A stretch of 19,013 nucleotides of DNA from Prevotella sp. (lineage in GTDB: Bacteria; Bacteroidota; Bacteroidia; Bacteroidales; Bacteroidaceae): contig JAIJUV010000032.1 in NCBI GenBank assembly GCA_022732315.1, forward strand, positions 1 to 19,013. The letters run 5' to 3'. The position numbers and the translations under genes were made by a program. Every line of letters begins with the position of its first letter. Within the stretch, counting starts at the first letter, position 1. Shown here piece by piece: positions 1-6,798 of this stretch. The notes under the pieces were generated by a model that was not told the DNA's origin, searched no databases, and saw only the letters and a program-made list of their open reading frames with translations.

Positions 1-200
1 AGGATGCTACATTCTGTTTATTTCTAATTCGTAACCTCTTCTTTTTATGAGATAAAAACTTATCTCATTCTCAATTACTTATAAAAAATACGTACTTTCA
101 GATATGGAAAATCTACGTCTCCTTAACTGAAACTTCAAGTTTCCTTAAGGGAAAATTTTCCCATGCTAAAGGCCAATTTTCGAGCGATTTCAGCAGGCTT
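1..200. other. Gene-free left edge with short palindromes
   Basis: No convincing reading frame is seen. The stretch is A/T-rich and holds a 9-bp hairpin (47-55 with 60-68, loop AAAC) and a run of palindromes: a near-palindrome at 129-143, CCTTAAGG at 143-150 and the perfect 14-bp palindrome GGGAAAATTTTCCC at 149-162. No T tract follows any of them on the plus strand, so they are not clear terminators. The region is the 3' flank of the minus-strand gene that ends at 201, and the neighbouring gene to the left is outside the window. Confidence 0.5.
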
Positions 201-485
201 TTATGCCAGCGTAACATAGCCAGCAGAAATATCAATGATCTTTTTTCGGCGTGCTACACCTATTATATAATGTGCATCCTTAGAAGAACAATGAAAATGC
301 TTCTTCACAGCATCTACCAGTTCGCTCTTTCCAATCGAGCGCACCCCCTTAGGATATGCTCCACGCACAGCCCTCTCGATATCGTCCATATTAAACTCAT
401 GATGGCGTTTGTGTATATAAGACGATACCATAATGGCAAAAACAATCACCAAAACGATGATAAAAAATAATACTGACTGACTCAT
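201..485 (-). CDS. Small single-pass membrane protein, unknown function
   Basis: This 94-residue protein has one clear N-terminal membrane segment (about residues 5-24), then a basic stretch (KRHH) and a C-terminal half of about 60 residues. The spacing of short helices there, with the basic block ARRKK near the end, resembles a small winged-helix-like fold; that is only an impression. I do not recognise the family. The start is supported by the good hydrophobic N-terminus right after the methionine and by a TATATTTG promoter box upstream. The gene stands alone, divergent from the symporter gene. It could be a membrane-tethered DNA- or protein-binding protein, but nothing here proves a function. 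Confidence 0.6.
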   Translation of the reverse strand: MSQSVLFFIIVLVIVFAIMVSSYIHKRHHEFNMDDIERAVRGAYPKGVRSIGKSELVDAVKKHFHCSSKDAHYIIGVARRKKIIDISAGYVTLA

Positions 486-509
486 ACGCTATAATTTTAA
501 TCGGTTAAA

Positions 510-544
510 GCGATAGCTACTATCGCCATTTTTTTGCAAATATA
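510..544 (-). promoter_or_regulatory. Promoter box and leader hairpin of the small membrane protein gene
   Basis: On the minus strand TATATTTG (537-544) matches the Bacteroidota -7 consensus TAnnTTTG. No TTTG is found at the right distance for a -33 element. Just downstream, at the expected 5' end of the transcript, GCGATAG (510-516) pairs with CTATCGC (520-526) around a 3-nt loop. Confidence 0.4.
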
Positions 545-624
545 AGAAAAAAAACGCAAAGTTCGTCACCTTTTCTCATTTTTTTGTTGAAAAACCATAT
601 TTTTTCATCGTTTTTTCCGATATA

Positions 625-658
625 TTTGTTGTTAATTCAAAAATAATATGTATTTTTG
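625..658 (+). promoter_or_regulatory. Promoter of the symporter gene
   Basis: TTTG (625-628) and TATTTTTG (651-658) match the Bacteroidota -33/-7 elements, with 22 bases between them. Transcription would start near 663, giving a leader of about 70 nt before the start codon at 734. Confidence 0.55.
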
Positions 659-733
659 CAGTATTGAAGTGTTGCCAGAAGACAATGCTCCTAACCGGAA
701 AAAGGAAAATATAATCTAAAAACAAGAAAGATA

Positions 734-2200
734 ATGCAAGAAACAGTTAAAAAAGTATTGACCGGTGACTTCAATCGAAAAAAAGCTCTGATGTTTGCCA
801 TCACTGCCCTATTCACCGTCGTAGTGTGGAACTTGCCCATCGATTGCTTCGGCATAGAAAACCTCACTGTGGTTCAACAACGCGTCATAGCTATCTTCGT
901 GATGGCCGTCATGCTGTGGCTTACGGAGGCCATTCCCGCATGGGCTACGTCGGTAGTCATCATTTTCGTCCTGCTGTTTTTCGTCTCCGACTCAGCCTTC
1001 GCTGTGATGCAGGGAGCCGAGGGAGAATACGGAAAGCTTCTGGACTACCAAGGTGTGATGGCATGCTTTGCCGACCCAACCATCATCCTCTTCCTGGGAG
1101 GTTTCGTCCTGGCGATAGCCGCCACCAAGAGTGGTCTTGACGTATTGATGGCAAAAACCCTGATAGCTCCATTCGGAAAACGGTCGGAATATGTATTGCT
1201 GGGCTTCATGCTGATAACGGGAATCTTCTCCATGTTCATCTCCAATACAGCCACAGCAGCCATGATGCTCACCTTCCTGACCCCAGTGTTCAAATCACTC
1301 CCTGCCAACGGAAAGGGAAGAGTGGCACTTACCATGGCCATTCCTATCGGTGCCAACCTAGGCGGCATGGGTACTCCTATCGGAACCCCACCAAACGCCT
1401 TTGCCTACAAGGTGCTCAACGATCCAACCGGATTGAACCTAGGCATCGGTTTCGGCGACTGGATGATGATTATGTGCCCGATGGTAATCATCATGCTCAT
1501 CTGCGCATGGTTTATCATCCGCAAGATGTTCCCATTCTCACAGGAGACCATCGAACTCAAGATAGACGGCAGCATGCAGCACAACTGGCGCACTGCTGTG
1601 GTGGGAGCCACCTTCTTCCTTACCATTATATTATGGGTTTTTGGAAAACAGCTCGGCATCAACGCCAACACCGTAGCCATGTTGCCGATAGCCGTATTCG
1701 CATTTACAGGCGTGATAACAGCTAACGACCTGAAGGACATCGACTGGGCTGTCATCTGGATGGTAGCCGGCGGATTCGCCCTAGGTCTTGCCATGAACGG
1801 CACCGGACTTGCAGAAAACGCCGTGAAGAGTATCCCATTCGGCGAGTTCAACCCATTCGTCATCATGGTTGTATCCGGCCTGGTATGCTTCACGCTGAGT
1901 AACTTCATCTCAAATACAGCCACAGCCGCCCTGCTGATACCAATCCTTACCGTTGTATGTGCTGGTATGGGCGGGAAACTGGTGGCAATCGGTGGAACTG
2001 AGACGGTTCTCATCGGCGTGGCAGTGGCAGCATCATGCGCCATGTCGCTCCCAATCTCTACCCCTCCTAACGCCATCGCCTACTCCACCGGTCTCATCCA
2101 ACAGACCGACATGGTAAAAGCAGGTCTTACCGTGGGTGTATTAAGTATGGTTATCGGCTACACCGTACTGATCACCTTCTGCCGACTGAATGTTCTGTAA
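734..2200 (+). CDS. DASS-family sodium:dicarboxylate symporter
   Basis: This 488-residue polytopic inner-membrane protein belongs to the divalent anion:sodium symporter family (SLC13/DASS, CitT/SdcS-like). The family imports or exchanges succinate, fumarate, malate, citrate or sulfate with Na+. The internal duplication of the family is plain: SNTAT occurs at about residues 170-174 and again at 393-397. Each SNT is followed by a proline-rich substrate loop (GTPIGTPPNAFAY; SLPISTPPNAIAY). About 11-12 hydrophobic segments are visible and the length is normal for the family. It is a single gene between its own promoter and a strong terminator. In a succinate-producing anaerobe a C4-dicarboxylate substrate is plausible, but the sequence alone does not fix the substrate. 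Confidence 0.93.
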   Translation: MQETVKKVLTGDFNRKKALMFAITALFTVVVWNLPIDCFGIENLTVVQQRVIAIFVMAVMLWLTEAIPAWATSVVIIFVLLFFVSDSAFAVMQGAEGEYGKLLDYQGVMACFADPTIILFLGGFVLAIAATKSGLDVLMAKTLIAPFGKRSEYVLLGFMLITGIFSMFISNTATAAMMLTFLTPVFKSLPANGKGRVALTMAIPIGANLGGMGTPIGTPPNAFAYKVLNDPTGLNLGIGFGDWMMIMCPMVIIMLICAWFIIRKMFPFSQETIELKIDGSMQHNWRTAVVGATFFLTIILWVFGKQLGINANTVAMLPIAVFAFTGVITANDLKDIDWAVIWMVAGGFALGLAMNGTGLAENAVKSIPFGEFNPFVIMVVSGLVCFTLSNFISNTATAALLIPILTVVCAGMGGKLVAIGGTETVLIGVAVAASCAMSLPISTPPNAIAYSTGLIQQTDMVKAGLTVGVLSMVIGYTVLITFCRLNVL

Positions 2201-2230
2201 AAGAACACATTTTAAGAAGTATTAAATATC

Positions 2231-2278
2231 GACACTGCAAAATAAATCCATTTTTATTTTGCAGTGTCTTCTTTTTGC
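2231..2278 (+). terminator. Rho-independent terminator of the symporter gene
   Basis: A perfect 16-bp inverted repeat (2231-2246 with 2253-2268, 6-nt loop) is followed by TTCTTTTT. It lies 30 nt after the symporter stop codon. Its right arm also carries the TTTG that serves as -33 element of the next promoter. Confidence 0.85.
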
Positions 2279-2288
2279 AGTAACTTTG
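2258..2288 (+). promoter_or_regulatory. Promoter of the pantothenate kinase gene, nested in the preceding terminator
   Basis: TTTG (2258-2261), a 19-base spacer and TAACTTTG (2281-2288) match the Bacteroidota promoter well. The -33 element lies in the right arm of the upstream terminator. The start codon at 2294 is only 6 nt after the -7 box, so the mRNA is probably leaderless or nearly so. Confidence 0.65.
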
Positions 2289-2293
2289 CACCC

Positions 2294-3133
2294 ATGAAAA
2301 AGATAGTAATCGGAATAGACGTCGGTATTTCAACAACAAAGATAGTAGGAATTGACGATAACGGAATGGTTATCAGTCCGATACGCATCAAGGCTACCGA
2401 CCCTATCACCTCCTTGTACGGAGCTTTCGGAAAATATTTACACGACAACAAGATCAGCCTCAACGAGGTGGAACACGTGATGCTCACGGGTGTAGGCGCA
2501 GCCTATATCGATGAGCCTATCTATGGTCTGCCTACTTCCAAGAGTCAGGAATTCGTTGCAGATGGTTTGGGTGCACGCTATGAGAGCAAGCTCGACCGCA
2601 TGATTGTGGTCAGCATGGGAACAGGCACATCGCTTGTGAAATGCGATGGAGACGAAATCAAGCACATCGGCGGCATCGGCATAGGCGGCGGAACACTCGC
2701 AGGTCTGAGTCGCATCATGCTCAAGACGGACGACATCAAGCAGATAGTTAATCTTGCCAAAGATGGAGACATTTCTAAGATTAACCTGCTCATAGGCGAC
2801 ATCAGTGCCAAGCCCCTACCTGGACTTCCAATGACCGCCACAGCATCCCTCTTCAGCAACGCCAAGGCAAATGCTTCCAGGGAAGACATCGCCATGGGAC
2901 TCATCGGCATGGTATTGCAGAGCATCGGCTCTGCCACGATTCTCTCATCTTTGGAATCAGGTATCAAAGACTTTGTCATGATAGGCAACCTAACCCTCCT
3001 GCCACAATGCCGGGAGGTATTCCCTGCTATGGAGAAACTCTATGGAGTGAGATTCAGAATACCCAAATACTCTGAATTCTGCACCGCCATCGGTGCTGCA
3101 CTCGACTATAAGAGCAAAGCCACTTTGGCATAA
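2294..3133 (+). CDS. coaW: Type II pantothenate kinase (PanK-II)
   Basis: The 279-residue protein has the ASKHA fold of type II pantothenate kinases, which phosphorylate pantothenate as the first step of coenzyme A synthesis in the cytosol. Visible are the phosphate-1 loop GIDVGISTTKIVGI (7-20), a probable catalytic Glu in SQEFVAD (about E86), the phosphate-2 loop GTGTS (109-113), the hallmark GGIGIGGGTLAGLSR (126-140) and the C-terminal adenosine loop (IGNL near residue 231, then AIGAAL). Motif order and length match the Staphylococcus aureus enzyme. The start at 2294 is preferred over an in-frame ATG at 2264, because that one lies inside the terminator and upstream of the -7 box. It is monocistronic. 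Other acetate/sugar kinase-like ATPases share the fold, but the GIGGG block favours PanK-II. Confidence 0.87.
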   Translation: MKKIVIGIDVGISTTKIVGIDDNGMVISPIRIKATDPITSLYGAFGKYLHDNKISLNEVEHVMLTGVGAAYIDEPIYGLPTSKSQEFVADGLGARYESKLDRMIVVSMGTGTSLVKCDGDEIKHIGGIGIGGGTLAGLSRIMLKTDDIKQIVNLAKDGDISKINLLIGDISAKPLPGLPMTATASLFSNAKANASREDIAMGLIGMVLQSIGSATILSSLESGIKDFVMIGNLTLLPQCREVFPAMEKLYGVRFRIPKYSEFCTAIGAALDYKSKATLA

Positions 3134-3253
3134 AATAAGGAACAAACTGCTTATCATCATCAAACTAAAAAGAGACGGTGAAAAGGCACAAAAAGCACAA
3201 ATCCAACGAACACGACGTGCACAACACCACAACATATTGAAAAAGAACAAGTT

Positions 3254-3303
3254 AATCGTTTTGGAAAACCATAAAAAAGTAAAGTTTTCCAAAACGATTT
3301 TTT
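3254..3303 (+). terminator. Rho-independent terminator downstream of panK
   Basis: A perfect 16-bp inverted repeat (3254-3269 with 3284-3299) with a 14-nt loop is followed by a T run to 3303. It lies 120 nt after the panK stop codon. Confidence 0.75.
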
Positions 3304-3383
3304 AAATCTCTGGAAATCAATGACTTAATGTTTTTTAACAGAAGAAAAGTTATCCAAAACGTACAACTTTCAACTTATTTTCT

Positions 3384-3439
3384 TATCTTTGCAACATCAA
3401 AAAGATGGTCTTTACAACCATCGAAAGTCGTAAAGACTT
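3384..3439 (+). promoter_or_regulatory. nrdD promoter box and structured 5' leader
   Basis: TATCTTTG (3384-3391) is a full match to the -7 consensus. Transcription from about 3396 gives a leader of nearly 90 nt. In it three hairpins compete for the same bases: GATGGT/ACCATC (3404-3409 with 3417-3422), GTCTTTAC/GTAAAGAC (3408-3415 with 3430-3437) and AAGTC/GACTT (3425-3429 with 3435-3439). No T tract follows, so a classic attenuator is not evident. Confidence 0.45.
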
Positions 3440-3483
3440 AGTATTAAGAGAATTAAATAACTATCATAAAAGTAACACTAGAA

Positions 3484-5706
3484 ATGATTCAAACTGTAGT
3501 AAAACGCGACGGACGTATCGTTGGTTTCAACGAGCAAAAAATTATGGCTGCTATACGCAAAGCCATGTTACATACAGATAAGGGCGAGGACTCTACCCTG
3601 ATAGAGCAAATCGCCGACCACATCTCATATCGAGGCAAGAGCCAGATGAGCGTAGAGGCCATCCAGGATGCCATCGAGATGGAACTCATGAAGAGTGCCC
3701 GCAAGGATGTGGCCCAGAAATACATCGCTTATCGCAACCAGCGCAACATTGCCCGCAAAGCAAAGACACGCGACGTATTCATGAGCATTGTCAATGCCAA
3801 GAACAACGACATTACCCGTGAGAACGCCAACATGAATGCTGACACACCAGCCGGCATGATGATGAAGTTTGCTTCAGAAACCACCAAGCCATTCGTCGAC
3901 GACTATCTCCTCTCGCAGGATGTTCGCGACTCCGTCATGCATAACTACATCCATATCCATGATAAAGACTATTATCCTACCAAGAGTCTGACTTGCGTAC
4001 AGCACCCATTGGATGTCATTCTCGAACATGGATTCACAGCCGGTCATGGTTCTAGCCGTCCAGCAAAGCGCATCGAGACTGCAGCAGTATTGGCTTGCAT
4101 TTCTTTGGAAACTTGCCAGAACGAGATGCACGGTGGTCAGGCAATTCCAGCCTTCGACTTCTATCTTGCCCCTTACGTACGCATGTCGTATAAGGAAGAG
4201 GTGAAGAACCTGGAGAAGCTGACTGGCGAAGACCTGAGCGACCTCTACGACATCGCCATCGACGACTATCTGGAGAAAGACCTCGCAGGTCTTGAGGGCA
4301 AGGCTCGCCTGGAGCAGCATGCCATCAACAAGACCGTGAACCGCGTCCACCAGGCCATGGAGGCATTCATCCACAACATGAACACCATCCACTCTCGTGG
4401 CGGAAACCAGGTGGTATTCTCATCTATCAACTATGGTACAGATACCAGCGCCGAGGGACGTTGCATCATGCGCGAGATTCTGCAGAGCACCTACGAGGGT
4501 GTGGGCAATGGTGAGACAGCCATCTTCCCAATCCAAATCTGGAAGAAAAAGCGTGGCGTAAACTATCTGAAGGAAGATCGCAACTACGACCTCTACCAGT
4601 TGGCCTGCAAGGTAACAGCCCGTCGTTTCTTCCCTAACTTCCTCAATCTCGACGCTACCTTCAACCAGAACGAGAAGTGGCGTGCCGACGATCCTGAGCG
4701 TTACAAGTGGGAAATCGCGACCATGGGTTGCCGCACACGTGTATTCGAAGATCGTTGGGGCGAGAAGACCAGCATCGCTCGTGGTAACTTGAGTTTCTCT
4801 ACCATCAATATCGTGAAACTCGCCATCGAGTGCATGGGCATCGAGAACAAGCAGCAGCGCATCGACATGTTCTTTGCCAAGCTCGACAACATCCTCGACA
4901 TCACAGCCAAGCAGCTCGACGAGCGCTTCCAGTTCCAGAAGACAGCGATGGCTAAGCAGTTCCCATTGCTGATGAAGTATCTCTGGGTGGGCGCAGAAAA
5001 GCTGAAGCCAGAGGAGACCATCGAAAGCGTCATCAACCATGGTACACTCGGTATCGGATTCATCGGTCTGGCAGAGTGCCTCGTAGCTCTCATCGGTCAT
5101 CACCATGGCGAGAGCGAGGAAGCTCAGAAATTAGGATTGAAGATTGTGACCTACATGCGCGACCGTGCAAACGAGTTCAGCGAGCAGTACCATCACAACT
5201 ACTCTATCCTCGCTACACCAGCCGAGGGATTGAGCGGTAAGTTCACCAAGAAAGACCGCAAGCAGTTTGGCATTATCCCTGGCGTTACCGACCGCGATTA
5301 CTATACCAACAGTAACCACGTGCCAGTATATTACAAGTGCACCGCCATGAAAAAGGCACAGATAGAGGCACCTTACCACGATTTGACCCGTGGCGGCCAC
5401 ATCTTCTATGTAGAGATTGATGGTGATGCAACCCACAACCCTGCAGTAATTGCAAGCGTTGTTGACATGATGGATAAGTACAACATGGGCTATGGCTCTG
5501 TAAACCACAACCGCAACCGTTGTCTCGACTGCGGATATGAGAATGCAGATGCCAACCTTGAGGTTTGCCCTAAGTGCGGCAGCCGCCACATCGACAAGTT
5601 GCAGCGAATTACAGGTTACCTGGTAGGTACCACCGACCGTTGGAACAGCGGCAAGCTGGCTGAGCTCCACGACCGTGTTACCCACATTGACACACCAAAC
5701 TCTTAA
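3484..5706 (+). CDS. nrdD: Anaerobic ribonucleoside-triphosphate reductase (class III RNR)
   Basis: The 740-residue glycyl radical enzyme reduces ribonucleoside triphosphates to deoxyribonucleotides in the absence of oxygen. Residues 1-90 form the ATP-cone allosteric domain (VVKRDGRIVGF at the start). The catalytic barrel follows, with a probable thiyl-radical cysteine in MGCRTRV (C416). The C-terminus has four zinc-site cysteines (C680, C683, C695, C698) and the glycyl radical site RITGYLVGT (G711). Length and motif order are complete. It is followed 8 nt later by its activase nrdG, so the two are almost certainly cotranscribed. The fully intact active site fits a strict anaerobe. Confidence 0.97.
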   Translation: MIQTVVKRDGRIVGFNEQKIMAAIRKAMLHTDKGEDSTLIEQIADHISYRGKSQMSVEAIQDAIEMELMKSARKDVAQKYIAYRNQRNIARKAKTRDVFMSIVNAKNNDITRENANMNADTPAGMMMKFASETTKPFVDDYLLSQDVRDSVMHNYIHIHDKDYYPTKSLTCVQHPLDVILEHGFTAGHGSSRPAKRIETAAVLACISLETCQNEMHGGQAIPAFDFYLAPYVRMSYKEEVKNLEKLTGEDLSDLYDIAIDDYLEKDLAGLEGKARLEQHAINKTVNRVHQAMEAFIHNMNTIHSRGGNQVVFSSINYGTDTSAEGRCIMREILQSTYEGVGNGETAIFPIQIWKKKRGVNYLKEDRNYDLYQLACKVTARRFFPNFLNLDATFNQNEKWRADDPERYKWEIATMGCRTRVFEDRWGEKTSIARGNLSFSTINIVKLAIECMGIENKQQRIDMFFAKLDNILDITAKQLDERFQFQKTAMAKQFPLLMKYLWVGAEKLKPEETIESVINHGTLGIGFIGLAECLVALIGHHHGESEEAQKLGLKIVTYMRDRANEFSEQYHHNYSILATPAEGLSGKFTKKDRKQFGIIPGVTDRDYYTNSNHVPVYYKCTAMKKAQIEAPYHDLTRGGHIFYVEIDGDATHNPAVIASVVDMMDKYNMGYGSVNHNRNRCLDCGYENADANLEVCPKCGSRHIDKLQRITGYLVGTTDRWNSGKLAELHDRVTHIDTPNS

Positions 5707-5714
5707 CATCCGTC

Positions 5715-6230
5715 ATGATAAGCGTTTTAAGTATAGTACACGATACAATGGTAGATGGTCCGGGCTTCCGGACCTCTATCTATTGTGCCGGTTGTCCCAA
5801 CCATTGTCCCGAATGCCATAACCCGCAATCGTGGGACATCAACCATGGCACGATGACCTCAACAGAGGATATCATGAAAGAAATCATGGACGATCCATTC
5901 GCCAATGTTACCTTTTCCGGCGGTGACCCGATGTTCCAGGCAGAAGGCTTTGCAGAGTTGGCACGTGCCATCCGGGCGCAAAGCGATAAAGATATCTGGT
6001 GCTTCACCGGCTACAAGTTTGAGAATCTGCTGAAGAATCCCAAACAACTAGAACTGCTGAAACTGATAGACGTATTGGTAGATGGTCCGTTTATGAAGGA
6101 CCTTCGTGATGAAGACCTCTTTTTCAGAGGGAGCAGCAACCAGCGGCTCATCAACGTAAAGAAATCATTAGAAACAGGTAAAGTGATAGAGCTCCACCTT
6201 ACCAAAGAAAATCCGATTCCGGAACTATAA
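5715..6230 (+). CDS. nrdG: Anaerobic RNR-activating protein (radical SAM activase)
   Basis: The 171-residue protein uses S-adenosylmethionine and a [4Fe-4S] cluster to create the glycyl radical on NrdD. The cluster motif CxxxCxxC is at C27, C31 and C34 (inside CAGCPNHCPECHN), with an extra cysteine at C24. The SAM-binding FSGGDP is at 67-72. The N-terminal VHDTMVDGPGFRTSIY is typical of the family, and the length is normal. It sits 8 nt behind nrdD in the same operon. Confidence 0.96.
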   Translation: MISVLSIVHDTMVDGPGFRTSIYCAGCPNHCPECHNPQSWDINHGTMTSTEDIMKEIMDDPFANVTFSGGDPMFQAEGFAELARAIRAQSDKDIWCFTGYKFENLLKNPKQLELLKLIDVLVDGPFMKDLRDEDLFFRGSSNQRLINVKKSLETGKVIELHLTKENPIPEL

Positions 6231-6233
6231 GCC

Positions 6234-6302
6234 CCTTCCCGGAATCATCAAATCCTTCCCGAAATCATCAATTCTTTCAGGAATCACGCAATTCTTCCGT
6301 CC
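6234..6302 (+). repeat. Imperfect 20-bp tandem repeat after nrdG
   Basis: Three consecutive 20-bp units (6234-6253, 6254-6273, 6274-6293) share the core CCTTCCCGAAATCATCAATT with a few substitutions, and a partial fourth unit follows. The array starts 3 nt after the nrdG stop codon. It has no spacers and no protein-coding frame of note. Confidence 0.7.
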
Positions 6303-6333
6303 ACTGAGCTTTAAAAATCTTCTAAAGCTCAGT
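6303..6333. terminator. Hairpin between convergent nrdG and folK
   Basis: An 11-bp perfect stem (6303-6313 with 6323-6333) has a 9-nt loop. The folK stop codon lies inside the right arm. Neither strand has a T tract after the stem, so it may act as an mRNA 3'-end stabiliser or as a weak two-way terminator for the convergent genes. Confidence 0.45.
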
Positions 6334-6718
6334 CCACGGAAACTCCCAATTGCAGAAGCAGGTTCTTGATGTACCCCCTGTTCCAGTCGCCCTCGTGCAA
6401 ACGCTCTGCCCCGAAGAGCAGCAGGTCGATATCCAGGGCAATGATACCCTTTCTACTCTCTCCTATTCTTCTTCCACATTTATGCTCCATGTTTTTCAGA
6501 GCCAGGATAGTACGTTCCTTATTTACATTCGTATATCCCACTCCTATCACATTCAGAAATTTATCAGATGATATTCCTATAGGTTCGGTCCATAAGGAAG
6601 TGCCAAATTCCATATCATTAAAAGTAGCTTCAAGCAAAGCCTTGGCTTGCTGGATATGGGCTTCCTGATTGACGTTAGAACCCAATGCTACCACTATTTT
6701 TGTTCTATATGCCTTCAT
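6329..6718 (-). CDS. folK: Short HPPK-like protein (folK family)
   Basis: The protein resembles 6-hydroxymethyl-7,8-dihydropterin pyrophosphokinase of folate synthesis. Supporting motifs are LGSN (12-15), the acceptor-side loop ending EPIG, and the Mg-binding block ALDIDLLLFG with D96 and D98. A DWNRG segment (111-115) aligns with the NRG of the E. coli enzyme. Two features are atypical. The position of E. coli R92 (in GPRTLDLD) is Ile here (GIIALDID). The protein also stops at 129 residues, whereas the family usually has about 150-160. The sequence ends in a clean stop inside a hairpin. It may be a reduced but active enzyme or a paralog that has lost pyrophosphokinase activity. It is monocistronic and divergent from the LysM gene. 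Confidence 0.75.
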   Translation of the reverse strand: MKAYRTKIVVALGSNVNQEAHIQQAKALLEATFNDMEFGTSLWTEPIGISSDKFLNVIGVGYTNVNKERTILALKNMEHKCGRRIGESRKGIIALDIDLLLFGAERLHEGDWNRGYIKNLLLQLGVSVD

Positions 6719-6735
6719 TTTTTCTAATTTCTATG

Positions 6736-6743
6736 CAAAGATA
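6736..6743 (-). promoter_or_regulatory. -7 box of the folK-like gene
   Basis: On the minus strand TATCTTTG fits the TAnnTTTG consensus exactly and lies 18 nt upstream of the start codon, so the 5' leader is only about 13 nt. No clear -33 TTTG is present. Confidence 0.55.
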
Positions 6744-6786
6744 GTGAAAATACTTAAATTATGTACGATTTTCCCGTTTTTTTTTA

Positions 6787-6794
6787 TATTTTTG
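6787..6794 (+). promoter_or_regulatory. -7 box of the LysM glucosaminidase gene
   Basis: TATTTTTG (6787-6794) is an exact TAnnTTTG match. The start codon at 6799 is 5 nt after it, which predicts a leaderless or near-leaderless mRNA. It is divergent from the folK box, with 43 nt between the two. Confidence 0.55.
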
Positions 6795-6798
6795 CACT

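Larger units (their letters stand above)
3134..3483 (+). other. Intergenic region between panK and nrdD
   Basis: This 350-bp gap codes for no credible protein. In order it holds an A-rich stretch, a terminator hairpin (3254-3303), a further A/T-rich stretch, the nrdD promoter box (3384-3391) and a structured nrdD leader. I do not see an NrdR-type box by eye. Confidence 0.6.

Noticed and set aside
1405..2076. 223-codon minus-strand frame inside the symporter gene
   Set aside because: Shadow of a membrane-protein gene with clear DASS motifs; its own sequence has no family features.
2264..2293. Upstream in-frame start for the pantothenate kinase
   Set aside because: The ATG lies in the terminator and upstream of the promoter -7 box, and the added residues are not like the family N-terminus.
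4420..5106. 228-codon minus-strand frame inside nrdD
   Set aside because: It is the antisense shadow of a fully supported gene with complete active-site motifs. The same applies to 3874-4392 and 5131-5709.
6234..6302. Possible CRISPR array
   Set aside because: The 20-bp units are contiguous with no spacers, and no cas genes are nearby.
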